The notes below the pieces were generated by a model, which did no database searches, was not told where the DNA came from, and saw nothing but the letters and a program-made list of their open reading frames with translations. From the NCBI GenBank assembly GCA_004011035.1, contig CP025734.1:2378001-2442000 (forward strand): a stretch of 64,000 bases of DNA. Reading direction: 5' to 3'. Below are positions 63,915 through 64,000 of the stretch, in pieces (positions within the stretch are counted from its first letter, which is position 1; the number at the start of each line of letters is the position of its first letter). The DNA comes from Bdellovibrio sp. qaytius. Lineage in GTDB: Bacteria > Bdellovibrionota > Bdellovibrionia > Bdellovibrionales > Bdellovibrionaceae. The position numbers and the translations under genes are program-made.

Positions 63915-64000
63915 TAGGGCCCCCTTCTCAAGTAAGTGTAATTTAAAATACGGTTAGCCAAGAATAAAATGACTCCCCAAATTAAGAACAAATAGAAAAA
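63914..64000 (-). CDS. C-terminal end of BatA (partial)
   Basis: The reading frame enters at the window edge and codes for 28 residues, FFYLFLIWGVILFLANRIL then NYTYLRRGP, ending in TAA that overlaps the batB ATG. A hydrophobic helix with a basic tail fits the last membrane segment of BatA, a VWA paralogue that normally precedes batB. The rest is outside the window. Confidence 0.6.
   Translation of the reverse strand, partial: FFYLFLIWGVILFLANRILNYTYLRRGP

Overview
The window looks like chromosome from a Bdellovibrio-like predatory bacterium (Bdellovibrionota). No taxonomic search could be run. The inference rests on an orphan c-di-GMP-I riboswitch RNA resembling the attack-phase merRNA of Bdellovibrio bacteriovorus, an Agl/Glt-type gliding gene cluster, several PilZ proteins, a Bat operon, and four giant secreted fibre proteins built like the mosaic adhesive trimer (MAT) fibres reported from Bdellovibrio. 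The DNA is AT-rich. I see no tRNA, rRNA, CRISPR array, insertion sequence or phage structural gene.

Layout. 1-18165 (minus): three giant fibre genes (A, cut by the window edge; B; C), with a small lipoprotein gene overlapping the start of fibre A. 18419-19954 (minus): a secreted subtilisin-like protease. 20137-22018 (plus): uppP and a MscS channel. 22010-24831 (minus): a PilZ protein, an exported coiled-coil protein and a YihY membrane protein. 25004-30219 (plus): a secreted protein with amidoligase/glutamine-synthetase-like motifs, an AmiC-type amidase, then rph, rdgB, prs and rplY. 30295-37275 (minus): fibre D, with a glycine-rich tip. 37479-39190 (plus): pth and ychF. 39210-41657 (minus): a Slt-type lytic transglycosylase. 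41767-44557 (plus): a lone cyclic-nucleotide-binding domain and three exported proteins. 44523-45782: a membrane J-like protein and a Mrp-type ATPase without the family's CxxC. 45786-54281 (minus): an eight-gene operon read as an Agl/Glt machine (beta-barrel, TolQ-like, two TolR-like, two TPR proteins, a small exported protein, and an FHA-TM-TonB-like protein). 54365-56363 (plus): a GYF-PilZ protein and a VWA lipoprotein. 56399-58018 (minus): an ABC-F ATPase. 58283-58573 (plus): the orphan c-di-GMP RNA. 58613-64000 (minus): mltD and batD, a TPR gene, batB and the end of batA.

How the parts fit. The window is heavy in cell-surface and attack functions: adhesive fibres, a protease, three peptidoglycan hydrolases, a gliding motor and c-di-GMP signalling (two PilZ proteins plus an RNA able to bind the messenger). 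A sigma-28 (FliA)-like promoter, TAAA-N15-NNCGATAA, can be read directly upstream of fibre B and of the orphan RNA, with a weaker one before fibre C. This suggests that fibres and RNA share one motile-phase regulon. Housekeeping genes (rph-rdgB-prs-rplY, pth-ychF, uppP) are interspersed.

Start codons were moved from the longest reading frame where a Shine-Dalgarno sequence, signal peptide or gene overlap favoured an internal start. All motif calls are by eye.
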